A stretch of 64,000 nucleotides of DNA from Sporohalobacter salinus (GCF_016908635.1 NZ_JAFBEG010000003.1:123196-187195); one strand, 5' to 3'. Counted from the first letter of the stretch, positions 8,609 to 18,481 are shown. The notes: generated by a model from the letters alone, not told the origin. Numbers and translations: made by a program.

Positions 8609-8998
8609 ATGCAAGATATAAACCAGAAGTTAGAGAAAATAGACCTTATTAGAGAACGGACTAAAGCTAGCTATCGAGAAGCTAAAGAGGCATTAGAAAA
8701 AGCAAATGGTGATGTTTTAGAAGCAGTTGTTAAATTAGAAGAAGAGCATTTAAAGCATAAGAAAGAGTTTCAGGTAGCTGGTAATAGATTAATTGAAAAG
8801 ATAAAAGAACTGATCAAAAAAGGCAATGTAACCAAGATTCAGGTTAAGAAGGAGGAGCAAGTTGTTTTTAGCCTCCCGGTCACTGTTGGAGTGATAGGAA
8901 CAGTCTTTTATCCTCCACTGGCTGTTTTAGGATTAGCTGCTACCTTAGTAGGTCAATATACTCTAGAAGTAGAGTATAAAGAAGCAACAGAAGAATAA
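8609..8998 (+). CDS. DUF4342 protein with N-terminal UBA-like domain
   Basis: A small 129-residue protein. Residues 1-45 (LIRERTKASYREAKEALEKANGDVLEAVVKLEE) match the UBA/TS-N three-helix pattern also found in elongation factor Ts. Residues about 60-125 form a DUF4342-like part with a short hydrophobic stretch (VTVGVIGTVFYPPLAVLGLAATLVG in part), perhaps a membrane-associated hairpin. It follows recO by 20 bases and precedes the glycine T-box leader, so it is probably cotranscribed with recO. The role is unknown. Confidence 0.7.
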   Translation: MQDINQKLEKIDLIRERTKASYREAKEALEKANGDVLEAVVKLEEEHLKHKKEFQVAGNRLIEKIKELIKKGNVTKIQVKKEEQVVFSLPVTVGVIGTVFYPPLAVLGLAATLVGQYTLEVEYKEATEE

Positions 8999-9011
8999 AC
9001 TTAAACTTCTA

Positions 9012-9040
9012 TTGACAATAATAAGTGAATCTGATATACT
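9012..9040 (+). promoter_or_regulatory. strong sigma-A promoter of glyQS
   Basis: Consensus TTGACA at 9012-9017 and TATACT at 9035-9040 with a 17-base spacer. Transcription would start near 9047, just before the T-box leader. Confidence 0.85.
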
Positions 9041-9046
9041 TGTGTT

Positions 9047-9270
9047 TAAAAATAATATTACCTGCTAGGAAGAAGAGGAGTAGCTAAATGAGACTATTAT
9101 AGCGAGCTAGGGATAGTGGAAGCCTAGTATGGTCAGCTAGTGAATGGCACTTTGGAGCAGATTTCATGAGTGAATTATCTACTTTAAAGTAGATAATTAA
9201 TCAGGATGGAACCACGGGAGACCTCGTTCCTGATAGTAATTGCTATCAGAAATGAGGTCTTTTAGTTTTT
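9047..9270 (+). promoter_or_regulatory. glycine T-box leader of glyQS
   Basis: The leader has the stem I distal pattern GCGAGCTAGGGATAGTGGAA at about 9103-9122 and the T-box sequence AGGATGGAACCACGG at 9203-9217, close to the consensus that binds the tRNA acceptor end. A GGC glycine codon at 9146-9148, in a bulge context AATGGCA, is the likely specifier. The stem I base pairs CTGCT near 9062 with AGCAG at 9156-9160. The leader ends in a terminator. Uncharged tRNA-Gly would favour readthrough into glyQ and glyS. Confidence 0.9.
9219..9264 (+). terminator. T-box regulated terminator
   Basis: Stem AGACCTC (9219-9225) pairs with GAGGTCT (9254-9260), with an inner CTGATAG/CTATCAG stem and a T-run. 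The left arm begins inside the T-box region, so tRNA-stabilised antiterminator and terminator are mutually exclusive. Confidence 0.85.
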
Positions 9271-9298
9271 AATATTATATTTAAGGGGGAATAGTAAA

Positions 9299-10186
9299 AT
9301 GAATTTTCAGGATATGATTCATGCTTTGAATGAATTTTGGGCTGAACAGAAATGTATTATCAAACAGCCTTATGATATTGAAGTAGGAGCAGGAACAATG
9401 AATCCAGCTACTACATTGCGAGCTTTGGGGCCAGAAGAATGGAATGTAGCTTATGTAGAGCCTTGTCGTCGTCCCGCTGATGGACGTTACGGCGAAAATC
9501 CTAATCGATTGCAGCATTATTATCAATATCAGGTGATTATGAAGCCATCGCCACAGGAAATTCAAGAGATTTACTTAGATAGTTTAAAAGCTTTAGGGAT
9601 TGATCCTAATAAACATGATATTCGCTTTGTAGAGGATAATTGGGAATCGCCTACTTTAGGTGCCTGGGGTTTAGGTTGGGAAGTTTGGCTAGATGGAATG
9701 GAGATTACACAGTTTACATATTTTCAGCAGGTAGGAGGTTTTGATGTTAAGCCGGTATCTGTTGAAATTACTTATGGTTTAGAGCGGATTGCTGTTTATC
9801 TGCAGGAAGTAGACAGTGTTTTTGATATTGAATGGGTAGATGATATTAGCTATGGAAATGTTCATCATCAAGGAGAAGTAGAACATTCTACTTATAATTT
9901 TGAAGTAGCAGACATTGATCGGTTATTAACCTTCTTCAATCTTTATGAAGAAGAAGCTAAGCAAGCTATAGAAGCTGATTTGGTTCTACCAGCTTATGAT
10001 TATGTATTGAAATGCTCACATACATTTAACTTGTTGGATGCCAGAGGAGCAATTAGTGTAACAGAAAGAACTAGTTATATCAAAAGAGTAAGAGATCTTG
10101 CTAATTTATGTGCTGAAGCTTATTTAGAACAGAGAGAAGAATTAGGATATCCGTTAATGAAGGAAGGGAGGAATGACAATGAGTAA
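9299..10186 (+). CDS. glyQ: glycyl-tRNA synthetase alpha subunit
   Basis: The alpha subunit holds the class II catalytic core that activates glycine and charges tRNA-Gly in the bacterial alpha2-beta2 enzyme. The 295-residue protein begins [20 protein letters not shown] and contains [20 protein letters not shown] and FTYFQQVGG, typical of GlyQ. The ATG has AAGGGGGAA upstream. glyS follows with a short overlap, and both genes sit under the glycine T-box. Length is typical. Confidence 0.97.
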   Translation: MNFQDMIHALNEFWAEQKCIIKQPYDIEVGAGTMNPATTLRALGPEEWNVAYVEPCRRPADGRYGENPNRLQHYYQYQVIMKPSPQEIQEIYLDSLKALGIDPNKHDIRFVEDNWESPTLGAWGLGWEVWLDGMEITQFTYFQQVGGFDVKPVSVEITYGLERIAVYLQEVDSVFDIEWVDDISYGNVHHQGEVEHSTYNFEVADIDRLLTFFNLYEEEAKQAIEADLVLPAYDYVLKCSHTFNLLDARGAISVTERTSYIKRVRDLANLCAEAYLEQREELGYPLMKEGRNDNE

Positions 10187-12263
10187 AGATAACTTATTAT
10201 TAGAGATTGGAACTGAGGAGATTCCAGCTGGATTTATGGAGCCTACTTTTGAACAATTAGAAAAGCTAGCAACTAAATTATTTGAGCAGTATCGCATTGA
10301 GATTGGGTCAGTAGCTACTTACGGGACTCCTCGCCGATTAGTTCTTTTAATTAATGAAGTTAACAGTGAGCAGGATGATTTAACAAAAGAAGTTAAAGGG
10401 CCTGCTAAAAATATTGCTTTTGATGATGATGGAAATCCAACAAAAGCAGGAACTGGATTTGCTAGAGGACAAGGACTTACAGTTGATGAATTAGAGGTTC
10501 GAGATACCGATAATGGAGAATATCTATTTGCTGTTCAGACCGAGAAAGGAAAGTCGACTGAAGAATTACTACCTGATATTTTGACAGAGTTAATTGAGGA
10601 CTTGAATTTTGCTAAATCCATGCGTTGGGCTGATAAAGATATGCGTTTCATAAGACCAATTCATTGGATTTTAGCGCTTTATGATGATAAGAAAGTTGAA
10701 TTAGAAATAGCAGATATTGAAGCTGATACATATACTAAGGGACATCGCTTTTTGAGCACAGGTCAGATAGAAATAGATTCTGTGGATAATTATTTTGATA
10801 GATTAAGGGAAGAATATGTAATTGTTGATCAAAATGAGCGTAGAGAGATGATTGTCCAGCAGATTACTGAATTAGGTAAAGAAGCTGGAGGAGAGGTCTT
10901 AATTGATGAAGGTTTGCTTAAAGAGGTTAATTATTTAGTAGAGTATCCGACTGCTTTAATAGGAAATTTTGATGAAGAATTTTTAGAACTGCCGCGGGAA
11001 GTCTTAATTACTTCTATGCGAGAACATCAACGATACTTTCCTGTAGAAGATGAGAATGGAGACTTAATGGCCCGCTTTATTACTGTTAGAAATGGTTCTA
11101 AAGATCATATTGATATTGTAAAAGAAGGAAATGAAAAGGTGCTTAGAGCTCGATTAGCCGATGGCATGTTCTTTTATGAAGAAGATCAGAAAGAATCCTT
11201 AGAAGATAAGGTCGATGAATTAAAGAATATTATCTTTCAAGAAGATTTGGGAACTATCTATGAAAAGGTAGAGAGGTTAGTTAAGTTGAGTGAAGTATTT
11301 GCTGAGAAATTAAATTTAAGTGAAAAAGAAATTAATGATAGTAAACGGGCAGCATATTTATCAAAAGCAGACTTAGTTACTGAAATGGTGATTGAGTTTC
11401 CTAAATTAGAAGGAGTTATGGGGCAGGAATATGCTAGATTGTCCGGGGAAAATAAAGCTGTAGCAGATGCTATTTTTGAACATTATCTCCCGCGTCATGC
11501 TACTGATATTTTGCCGCAGACTAAGAGTGGACAGATAGTAAGTATTGCTGACAAGATTGATAATATTGTTGGATGTTTTGGAGTTGGTTTAATTCCAACG
11601 GGATCTCAAGACCCTTACGCTTTACGCCGTCAGGCACAAGGAATTGTAAAGATTATTTTAGCTGCTGATTTAAGACTTAATTTAGATGAATTAATAAATA
11701 ATGCTTTGGACTTATTTGTTGATGGAGAGAAGTTAGAACGTGATTTAGATGAAGTTAAAACTGAAATTTTGGATTTCTTTAAACAGCGTCTAGAACGCAT
11801 ACTAGAAGAACGTGGAGTTAGATATGATGTTTCTGATGCAGTTTTAGATATTGATATTACTGATATTAATGGTGCAGTAAAGCGAGCTGAAGCTGTAATG
11901 GAGTTTAGAAGTAAAGAAGAATTCGAAAATTTACTTGCTGCCTATAATCGTGCTGGTAATTTGGCAGAAAAAGCTGTTAGTGAGGAGATTAATTCGGAGT
12001 TATTTATTGATAAATCTGAAGAAAAGTTATATGCAGCTTATCAATCCACTAAAGATATATTAGAAAAGTTATTGGCAGATAGTGATTATACTTCTGCTTT
12101 AGATGAGTTAGTAACTTTGCAGGAACCAATTGATAACTTCTTCAATTCAGTGATGGTAATGGCCGATGATGAAGCTGTAAAAGAGAATCGACTAGCTTTA
12201 TTAAAGAATATTGTTGGTGCTTTTACTAAGGTAGCTGATTTTTCTAATATTGTAGTTGATTAA
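10179..12263 (+). CDS. glyS: glycyl-tRNA synthetase beta subunit
   Basis: The beta subunit binds tRNA-Gly and completes the tetramer with GlyQ. The 694-residue protein starts [18 protein letters not shown], the family's signature opening. It carries the HD-like central region ([19 protein letters not shown]) and the C-terminal anticodon-binding helices. I choose the second ATG (10179), seven bases from GGGAGG; an ATG at 10173 abuts that site. It overlaps the end of glyQ by 8 bases, indicating coupled translation. Confidence 0.97.
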   Translation: MSKDNLLLEIGTEEIPAGFMEPTFEQLEKLATKLFEQYRIEIGSVATYGTPRRLVLLINEVNSEQDDLTKEVKGPAKNIAFDDDGNPTKAGTGFARGQGLTVDELEVRDTDNGEYLFAVQTEKGKSTEELLPDILTELIEDLNFAKSMRWADKDMRFIRPIHWILALYDDKKVELEIADIEADTYTKGHRFLSTGQIEIDSVDNYFDRLREEYVIVDQNERREMIVQQITELGKEAGGEVLIDEGLLKEVNYLVEYPTALIGNFDEEFLELPREVLITSMREHQRYFPVEDENGDLMARFITVRNGSKDHIDIVKEGNEKVLRARLADGMFFYEEDQKESLEDKVDELKNIIFQEDLGTIYEKVERLVKLSEVFAEKLNLSEKEINDSKRAAYLSKADLVTEMVIEFPKLEGVMGQEYARLSGENKAVADAIFEHYLPRHATDILPQTKSGQIVSIADKIDNIVGCFGVGLIPTGSQDPYALRRQAQGIVKIILAADLRLNLDELINNALDLFVDGEKLERDLDEVKTEILDFFKQRLERILEERGVRYDVSDAVLDIDITDINGAVKRAEAVMEFRSKEEFENLLAAYNRAGNLAEKAVSEEINSELFIDKSEEKLYAAYQSTKDILEKLLADSDYTSALDELVTLQEPIDNFFNSVMVMADDEAVKENRLALLKNIVGAFTKVADFSNIVVD

Positions 12264-12295
12264 GCTATTTATTAGGGTTGGGAGTGAAAATAAGA

Positions 12296-13099
12296 ATGTC
12301 TAAAGCGTTAGCTTTTATAGTGTCTGATTCTATTGGTGAGACGGCCCGTCAAGTAGTAGAAGCAGCAGCAACCCAATTTAATAGTACAACATCTGTAGAA
12401 TTTGAGAGATTCTCTTATGTTACAGATTATGAGGATGTATCAGAAGTTATTAAGGAAGCTAAAGATCAAAAAAGCTTAATTGCTTTTACTTTAATTAATC
12501 CTGATTTAAGAGAGTACTTGAAGACAGAAGCAGATGAAGCAGATATTGAATATGTAGATATCATGGGTCCAATGATGCAAACTCTAGCCAATGTTTTGAA
12601 TATTTCTCCTAAATTACAGCCGGGATTGGTAAGGAAATTAGATGAAGAATATTTTAAAAAGGTAGATGCTATTGAATTTACTGTTAAATATGATGATAGA
12701 AATGATATTGAGGGGATTTACAAGTCAGATATAGTTTTAGTTGGTATTTCTAGAACTTCAAAAACTCCAATGTCTATCTATCTTTCTTATCGTGGATATA
12801 AGGTAGCCAATATACCATTAGTTCCTGAAGTGACACCGCCCGAGGTATTATTTGATAATCCTAGCCGAAAAGTAATTGGTTTGACAATTGATTCAAAAAC
12901 TTTAAATGGAATTAGACAAGAAAGATTAAAGTCGTTAGGTTTGAATGTAAGGTCTGATTATGCTTCTTTAAAGCGGATTTCTAAAGAGTTAAATTATGCT
13001 GCTAATATTTTTCGGAGAATTGGTTGTCCAGTGGTCGATGTTAGCAACAAATCAGTAGAAGAATCAGCTAATACTGTATTGAAATTAATTCGCGATTAA
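12296..13099 (+). CDS. PPDK regulatory protein (bifunctional kinase/pyrophosphorylase), copy 1
   Basis: This DUF299-family protein switches pyruvate phosphate dikinase (or PEP synthase) off by ADP-dependent phosphorylation of the Thr beside the catalytic His, and on again by phosphate-dependent dephosphorylation. The 267-residue product has the family opening FIVSDSIGETARQVV and the P-loop GISRTSKT at 150-157, followed by IPLVPEV. Start chosen at ATG 12296; TTG 12278 and GTG 12284 are in-frame alternatives closer to GGGAG. It lies 32 bases behind glyS. A second copy lies 0.9 kb downstream; in Bacillus only one is found here, after ccpN. Confidence 0.9.
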   Translation: MSKALAFIVSDSIGETARQVVEAAATQFNSTTSVEFERFSYVTDYEDVSEVIKEAKDQKSLIAFTLINPDLREYLKTEADEADIEYVDIMGPMMQTLANVLNISPKLQPGLVRKLDEEYFKKVDAIEFTVKYDDRNDIEGIYKSDIVLVGISRTSKTPMSIYLSYRGYKVANIPLVPEVTPPEVLFDNPSRKVIGLTIDSKTLNGIRQERLKSLGLNVRSDYASLKRISKELNYAANIFRRIGCPVVDVSNKSVEESANTVLKLIRD

Positions 13100-13119
13100 T
13101 ATATTGTTAAGTACAATTA

Positions 13120-13143
13120 GCCCCTGAATAATTCAGGGGCTTT
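13120..13143 (+). terminator. terminator after PPDK regulator copy 1
   Basis: GCCCCTGAA (13120-13128) pairs with TTCAGGGGC (13132-13140) across a 3-base loop, then TTT. It separates the glyQS-regulator transcript from ccpN. Confidence 0.75.
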
Positions 13144-13223
13144 AAATTATGATGCACAATTATAAAAAAAGATAAAAAAATAGTAAAAATTGCAGGAAAA
13201 AACTAACTTAACCTAGTATAATA

Positions 13224-13305
13224 TATGTGATACCAGTAAATATGTTATACTTTTTTAGTTATTTGCTTCAATAGTGTAGCATATAAATTAATAATGTATC
13301 ATATA
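13224..13305 (+). promoter_or_regulatory. four CcpN-operator-like repeats upstream of ccpN
   Basis: Related 11-mers occur at 13224-13234 (TATGTGATACC), 13241-13251 (TATGTTATACT), 13275-13285 (TGTAGCATATA) and 13295-13305 (TGTATCATATA). The second fits the Bacillus CcpN operator consensus TRTGHYATAYW, recalled from memory; the others differ at one or more positions. A TATAAT lies at 13217-13222. Autoregulation by CcpN is inferred. Confidence 0.5.
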
Positions 13306-13980
13306 AATGAAGATTGGGGAGGGGTTGAGATTAATTTTAGTGACCGTCAAAAAAGAATAATTGAGATTGTAAAAAATAATGAACCGATTCCAAGTAAAAA
13401 AATAGCCAGCAAACTAGATGTAACTCGCAGTGCCCTTCGTTCTGATCTGTCTGTATTGACAATGGCTAATATACTAGAGGCTAAACCGCGAGTAGGATAC
13501 TTTTATTTGCAGGATAGTTCTTATTTAACAGAGATTAATAAATTATATACTACAAAAGTCAATGAAATTAAGTCAGTACCAGTTGTAGTTACAGAGAAGA
13601 CATCAGTTTATGATGCAATTACAACCCTCTTTTTAGAAGATGTAGGTTCTTTATTTGTAGTTGACGAAGAAGATAAGAAATTAATTGGGGTTTTATCTCG
13701 AAAGGATTTATTAAAAATTACTCTCGGAGATACTGATGTTAGTCAAATACCTGTTAGTGTAACTATGACTAGAATGCCTAACATAGTTACTATTCGAGCC
13801 GATGATAATGTTATTCAAGCAGCTAAACGATTAATTAATCATGAAATAGATGCTTTGCCAGTTGTTGAAAATTTTATTGATGAATCTGGAAATCCAATAA
13901 AAGATAATCTAAAGATAATCGGTAGAGTAAGCAAAACTAATATTACTAGAGTCTTAGCCGATTTAGGATTAGAAATGTAG
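13294..13980 (+). CDS. ccpN: CcpN-type repressor (HTH plus two CBS domains)
   Basis: CcpN represses gluconeogenic genes in glycolytic conditions in Bacillus. This protein has an N-terminal winged helix (RQKRIIEIVKNNEPI, RSALRSDLSVLTM, then AKPRVGYFY) and two CBS domains in the rest, which usually bind adenine nucleotides. Start is uncertain. ATG 13294 has no ribosome site and overlaps a repeat that looks like an operator. A strong GGGGAGGGG at 13316-13324 lies five bases before an in-frame ATT at 13330, which would give a start matching the Bacillus protein. It precedes the second PPDK regulator, glpX and ppdK in one run, which fits a carbon-flow switch. Confidence 0.85.
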   Translation: MYHINEDWGGVEINFSDRQKRIIEIVKNNEPIPSKKIASKLDVTRSALRSDLSVLTMANILEAKPRVGYFYLQDSSYLTEINKLYTTKVNEIKSVPVVVTEKTSVYDAITTLFLEDVGSLFVVDEEDKKLIGVLSRKDLLKITLGDTDVSQIPVSVTMTRMPNIVTIRADDNVIQAAKRLINHEIDALPVVENFIDESGNPIKDNLKIIGRVSKTNITRVLADLGLEM

Positions 13981-13993
13981 GGGGGATAAGACG

Positions 13994-14815
13994 TTGTTAA
14001 GTTCAACAAATGATAAGGATTTAACCGTATTTATTGTATCAGACTCCATTGGCGAAACAGCTGAAACAGTTGTTAGTGCTGTAGCCAGTCAATTTGGTAC
14101 TGACCAAATTGAACTTAAAAAATTTACTAATGTAACTAGTATAGCAAAGTTATCGGAGATAATTAGTCGAGCTAAGGATAGAAAGGTAATTATAGCCTAT
14201 ACTATAGTTTTACCTGAATTATGTGAGTATCTAGAAGAAACAGCTCAAACAGCTGGAATTCCTACTATAGATATTATAGGACCAATTATGTCTAAATTTT
14301 CAGAGTTATTGGGACAAAAACCTGAGTTAGAACCAGGGTTAAATCGTAAACTTGATCAGGAATACTTTGAACGAATTTCTTGTATTGATTATGCTATCAG
14401 ATGTGATGATGGAAAAGACTTAAGAAAGTTAGAGGAAGCGGATGTAGTAATTATTGGTGTTTCTAGAACGTCAAAGACGCCATTAAGTATGTACTTGGCT
14501 CATCAAGGTTATAAAGCTGCTAATATACCGTTAGTTCCTGAAGTAAATGTTCCTCAGGAGTTATATGATTTACCATCTAAAAAGTTAATTGGATTAACAA
14601 TTGATCCTACTATCTTGCGAAATATAAGGGAAGAAAGACTTCATTCCATGAAATTTAAAAAACAGGCTGATTATGCTACTACAGACAGAATACTTGAGGA
14701 ATTGGACTTTGCTGAAGAAATTATGAAGAGTTTAGGCTGTATGATTATCAATGTGACTAATAAGTCAATTGAAGAGACGGCTAATAGGATATTATCTGAG
14801 AGGAGTGATTTATAA
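13994..14815 (+). CDS. PPDK regulatory protein, copy 2 (yqfL position)
   Basis: A 273-residue paralogue of the protein at 12296, with FIVSDSIGETAETVV near the start and P-loop GVSRTSKT at 155-162, then IPLVPEV. It starts at TTG 13994 behind GGGGGAT. This copy follows ccpN, as yqfL does in Bacillus, and leads directly into glpX and ppdK: its stop codon is immediately followed by the glpX ATG. It is therefore the best candidate for the true regulator of the PPDK encoded here. The two copies are clearly diverged along their length rather than recent duplicates. Confidence 0.9.
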   Translation: MLSSTNDKDLTVFIVSDSIGETAETVVSAVASQFGTDQIELKKFTNVTSIAKLSEIISRAKDRKVIIAYTIVLPELCEYLEETAQTAGIPTIDIIGPIMSKFSELLGQKPELEPGLNRKLDQEYFERISCIDYAIRCDDGKDLRKLEEADVVIIGVSRTSKTPLSMYLAHQGYKAANIPLVPEVNVPQELYDLPSKKLIGLTIDPTILRNIREERLHSMKFKKQADYATTDRILEELDFAEEIMKSLGCMIINVTNKSIEETANRILSERSDL

Positions 14816-15799
14816 ATGGAAAGAGAATTAGCGTTAGAATTTGTGAGAGTAACAGAAGCAGCAGCTTTAGCTGCAGCGCCCTGGATGGGTAAAGGAGATA
14901 AGGAAGCTGCTGACCAAGCTGCAGTTGATGCTATGCGAGCTACTTTTGAAACGGTTAATATTAAAGGAACAGTAGTTATTGGTGAAGGAGAAAAGGACGA
15001 AGCACCGATGTTGTATATTGGGGAAGAAATTGGTGGTGATGAATCTCCGGAATTAGATATAGCTGTTGATCCAGTTGAAGGTACTACTTTAGTAGCTAAA
15101 GGCCTGCCAAACTCTTTGGCAGTAGTAGCTGCTGCTAAAAAAGGTAACTTACTTAATGCACCAGATATGTATATGAAGAAGATAGCAGTAGGTCCAGAAG
15201 CTAAAGGAGCTATAGATATAGAAGCTACTCCTACAGAAAACTTAAAAGCTATTGCTAAAGCTAAAGGACAGGAGGTTTCTGATCTAACAGTAATTTTACT
15301 TGATCGTCCTCGTCATGAAGAGATAATTAAAGAGGTTAGAGAAGCAGGAGCTAGAATTAAGATGATTAGTGATGGAGATGTAGCTGGAGGAATAGCTACT
15401 GCTTTACCGCATACAGGTGTAGATATGTTAATTGGAATTGGCGGAGCTCCTGAGGGAGTATTAGCTGCCGCAGCTTTAAAGTGCTTAGGGGGAGAAATGC
15501 AGGCCCAATTACATCCACGTAATGAGACTGAGGCTCAAAGAACTCTTGATATGAGTAATATAGAGAGTATTGAAAAGATACTTACAACTGATGATTTAGT
15601 GAAGGGAGACAACGTAATGTTTTCTGTTACTGGTATTACTAACGGAGAACTATTACGTGGAGTTCAGTACAACGGTCAAAAATCTGAGACTCATTCAATC
15701 GTAATGAGGAGTAAAACTGGAACAATTAGAACAGTTAAAGCAGAACATAAGATTAAGCAGAAGCCATCTTATTTTAAAGATGAAGTTATTAAATTTTAA
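14816..15799 (+). CDS. glpX: class II fructose-1,6-bisphosphatase
   Basis: GlpX removes the 1-phosphate from fructose-1,6-bisphosphate in gluconeogenesis. The 327-residue protein has APWMGKGDKEAADQAAVDAMR in part, the metal-binding GEGEKDEAPML near 60 and DPVEGTTLVAKG near 85, all signatures of the lithium-sensitive phosphatase fold. The ATG directly follows the stop of the regulator gene, with GAGAGGAGTG upstream. It sits between the PPDK regulator and ppdK, forming a gluconeogenic unit. Length is typical. Confidence 0.95.
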   Translation: MERELALEFVRVTEAAALAAAPWMGKGDKEAADQAAVDAMRATFETVNIKGTVVIGEGEKDEAPMLYIGEEIGGDESPELDIAVDPVEGTTLVAKGLPNSLAVVAAAKKGNLLNAPDMYMKKIAVGPEAKGAIDIEATPTENLKAIAKAKGQEVSDLTVILLDRPRHEEIIKEVREAGARIKMISDGDVAGGIATALPHTGVDMLIGIGGAPEGVLAAAALKCLGGEMQAQLHPRNETEAQRTLDMSNIESIEKILTTDDLVKGDNVMFSVTGITNGELLRGVQYNGQKSETHSIVMRSKTGTIRTVKAEHKIKQKPSYFKDEVIKF

Positions 15800-15823
15800 T
15801 TTTAAAAGGGGTTGGTGACCAAA

Positions 15824-18481
15824 ATGAATTCAGAAAAAAAGTATATTTATTCCTTTGAAGAAGGATCTTTAGATTTAAAGCCTATTTTGGGAGGAAAAGG
15901 TGCTAGCTTAGGAGAGATGACCAGCTTAGGTTTGCCTGTACCTTCAGGAATGACTTTAACTACTGAAGCCTGTAATTTATACTTTGAAAATGATGAAAAG
16001 TTACCTGAATTTTTAAAAGAAGGTACTAAAGAATACTTAAAAGATTTAGAAGAAAAAACAGGTAAAAACTTTGGTGATGATGATAATCCTTTATTGCTTT
16101 CTGTACGTTCTGGGGCTATAATTTCTATGCCTGGCATGATGGATACTATTTTGAATTTAGGATTAAATGATACTTCTGTTCAGGGTTTAGCTAAAGAAAC
16201 TAATGATGAACGCTTTGCTTATGATTGTTATCGTCGTTTTATTCAGATGTTTGGAGATGTAGTTTTAGGAATTGAAGGTTATAAATTTGGTCGAACTTTA
16301 GATATCTTAAAAGAGGAAGTAGATGCAGATAGCGATTTAGATCTTACTACAGAAAATTTAAAGGAGTTAGTTGATCAATATAAGAATATAATTAAAGATG
16401 AAGCAGGGGTTGATTTTCCTCAAGACCCGATGGAACAGTTAATTACAGCTATAGAGGCTGTTTTTGGTTCCTGGAATAATAATCGTGCTATTGTTTATCG
16501 TGATGCTCATGATATTGCTCATGATTTAGGAACAGCTGTTAATATTCAAACTATGGTCTTTGGTAATATGGGGGATAATTGTGGAACTGGAGTTGTCTTT
16601 ACTCGTGATCCATCAACTGGTACTAATGAATTGTACGGAGAATATTTACTAAATGCTCAGGGTGAAGATGTAGTAGCTGGAATCAGAACTCCGCAGTCAA
16701 TCCAGACATTAAAGGAAGAAAAGCCAGGAGTTTTCGATCAATTAGTAGAAGTGACTGAAACTTTAGAAGAGCACTATCAGGATATGCAGGATATTGAGTT
16801 TACTATTGAGAATGGACAGTTATACTTATTACAGACTAGAACTGGAAAACGAACTGCTAAAGCAGCTATTAAAATAGCAGCTGATATGGCTGATGAGGGC
16901 TTAATTGATAAAGAAGAATCTCTTCTTAGAATAGATCCAGAACATATTGAAAAAGTATTGCATAAACAAATTGACCCAGAGGCAGATCCAGAAGTAATTG
17001 CCAAAGGGCTACCTGCTTCTCCTGGAGCTGCTGCAGGAAAAGTAATCTTTTCAGCAGATGAAGCTGAAAAGATAAGTGAACAAGGGGAAAAAGTAGTTTT
17101 AGTTAGTTTAGAAACAACACCAGAAGATATTGGCGGAGTTATTGCTTCGCAAGGTGTATTGACTACTCGCGGAGGTATGACTAGTCATGCTGCAGTAGTA
17201 GCTCGAGGAATGGGGAAACCATGTGTCTGTGGTTGTGAAGAGATTAAAATTGATTTTGAAGCTGAGGAGTTCTTAGTTGGAAATCGCCGGATAACAAAAG
17301 GAGATCATATTACTATTAATGGTGGAACAGGCGAAGTTATGATTGGTAATGTAGAAATGACCGAACCGCGTCTTAGCGTAGAAAGTCGTAAAATATTAAA
17401 GTGGGCTAATGAAGCTAAAGAATTAGGTATTCGAACTAATGCGGATAATGGTCCTGATGCCAAAAAAGCTTTTGAATTTGGAGCAGAAGGAATTGGTCTC
17501 TGTAGAACAGAGCATATGTTTATGGCGGCTAATAGAGTACCATTAGTACAACAATTAATTTTAAGTGAATCAGAGGTAGAAAAAGAAGAGGCTTTAACTG
17601 AATTAGAACCGATGCAGCGTAGTGATTTTGAAGAGATCTTTACTGAAATGAAAGGGAAGCCGGTAACGGTTCGACTTTTAGATCCACCGCTACATGAGTT
17701 TTTACCTGACATAGTAGAATTGGTAGAAGAGATAACTGAATTAAAATATGCAGAGGAAGATAATAAAGAAGAATTAAATAAAAAGCAGAAATTATTGCGT
17801 AAAGTGAAGGAAATGAATGAATCAAATCCTATGTTAGGTTTAAGAGGATGTCGCTTAGGAATTATAGTCCCTGAAATTTATGAGATGCAGGTTAGAGCAA
17901 TATTTAAAGCTGTAGTCAATGTAATTAAAGAAGGAGTAGAGGTTCAGCCTGAAATTATGCTGCCATTAGTTACTCATGTTAATGAATTTAAGAGATTACG
18001 TAAACGTGTAGATAAGGTAGCAGAGGAAATAATGGTTGAAGCAGATATTGAATTGGATTATAAAGTAGGTACTATGATTGAATTACCGCGGGCCTGTATG
18101 ACAGCTGATGAAATTGCTGAAGAAGCAGATTTCTTCTCTTTTGGAACTAATGATTTAACACAGACAACTTTCGGCTTTAGTAGAGATGATTCTGAAAGTA
18201 AATTTCTACATCATTATTTAGAAGAGGGGATTCTAGAAGATAATCCATTTGTTAGTTTAGATCCTAATGGTGTTGGAAAACTTGTTAGAATGGCTACTGA
18301 TTCCGGAAGACAAACAAATAATGATCTGAAAGTAGGTATTTGTGGTGAGCATGGTGGAGAGCCAAAATCAATTGCTCTTTGTCAAGAATATGGTCTTGAT
18401 TATGTAAGTTGCTCTCCGTATCGTGTACCGGTAGCACGCTTAGCAGCTGCTCAAGCTAAGATTAAAAGTGATAGAGAATAA
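15824..18481 (+). CDS. ppdK: pyruvate, phosphate dikinase
   Basis: PPDK interconverts pyruvate, ATP and phosphate with PEP, AMP and pyrophosphate. The 885-residue protein has the N-terminal ATP-grasp part (YSFEEGSLDLKPILGGKGA, SVRSGAIISMPGMMDT), the swivelling domain with catalytic His455 and regulatory Thr453 in GGMTSHAAVVARG, and the PEP/pyruvate barrel with Cys840 in CGEHGGEP. ATG 15824 is preferred, with GGTGA five bases upstream; TTG 15812 and GTG 15815 are alternatives. The two regulator proteins encoded upstream target exactly the Thr seen here. A strong terminator follows. Confidence 0.97.
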   Translation: MNSEKKYIYSFEEGSLDLKPILGGKGASLGEMTSLGLPVPSGMTLTTEACNLYFENDEKLPEFLKEGTKEYLKDLEEKTGKNFGDDDNPLLLSVRSGAIISMPGMMDTILNLGLNDTSVQGLAKETNDERFAYDCYRRFIQMFGDVVLGIEGYKFGRTLDILKEEVDADSDLDLTTENLKELVDQYKNIIKDEAGVDFPQDPMEQLITAIEAVFGSWNNNRAIVYRDAHDIAHDLGTAVNIQTMVFGNMGDNCGTGVVFTRDPSTGTNELYGEYLLNAQGEDVVAGIRTPQSIQTLKEEKPGVFDQLVEVTETLEEHYQDMQDIEFTIENGQLYLLQTRTGKRTAKAAIKIAADMADEGLIDKEESLLRIDPEHIEKVLHKQIDPEADPEVIAKGLPASPGAAAGKVIFSADEAEKISEQGEKVVLVSLETTPEDIGGVIASQGVLTTRGGMTSHAAVVARGMGKPCVCGCEEIKIDFEAEEFLVGNRRITKGDHITINGGTGEVMIGNVEMTEPRLSVESRKILKWANEAKELGIRTNADNGPDAKKAFEFGAEGIGLCRTEHMFMAANRVPLVQQLILSESEVEKEEALTELEPMQRSDFEEIFTEMKGKPVTVRLLDPPLHEFLPDIVELVEEITELKYAEEDNKEELNKKQKLLRKVKEMNESNPMLGLRGCRLGIIVPEIYEMQVRAIFKAVVNVIKEGVEVQPEIMLPLVTHVNEFKRLRKRVDKVAEEIMVEADIELDYKVGTMIELPRACMTADEIAEEADFFSFGTNDLTQTTFGFSRDDSESKFLHHYLEEGILEDNPFVSLDPNGVGKLVRMATDSGRQTNNDLKVGICGEHGGEPKSIALCQEYGLDYVSCSPYRVPVARLAAAQAKIKSDRE

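Noticed and set aside
15847..17825. Several minus-strand open frames inside ppdK
   Set aside because: Low-complexity translations opposite a certain gene; they arise from its codon bias.
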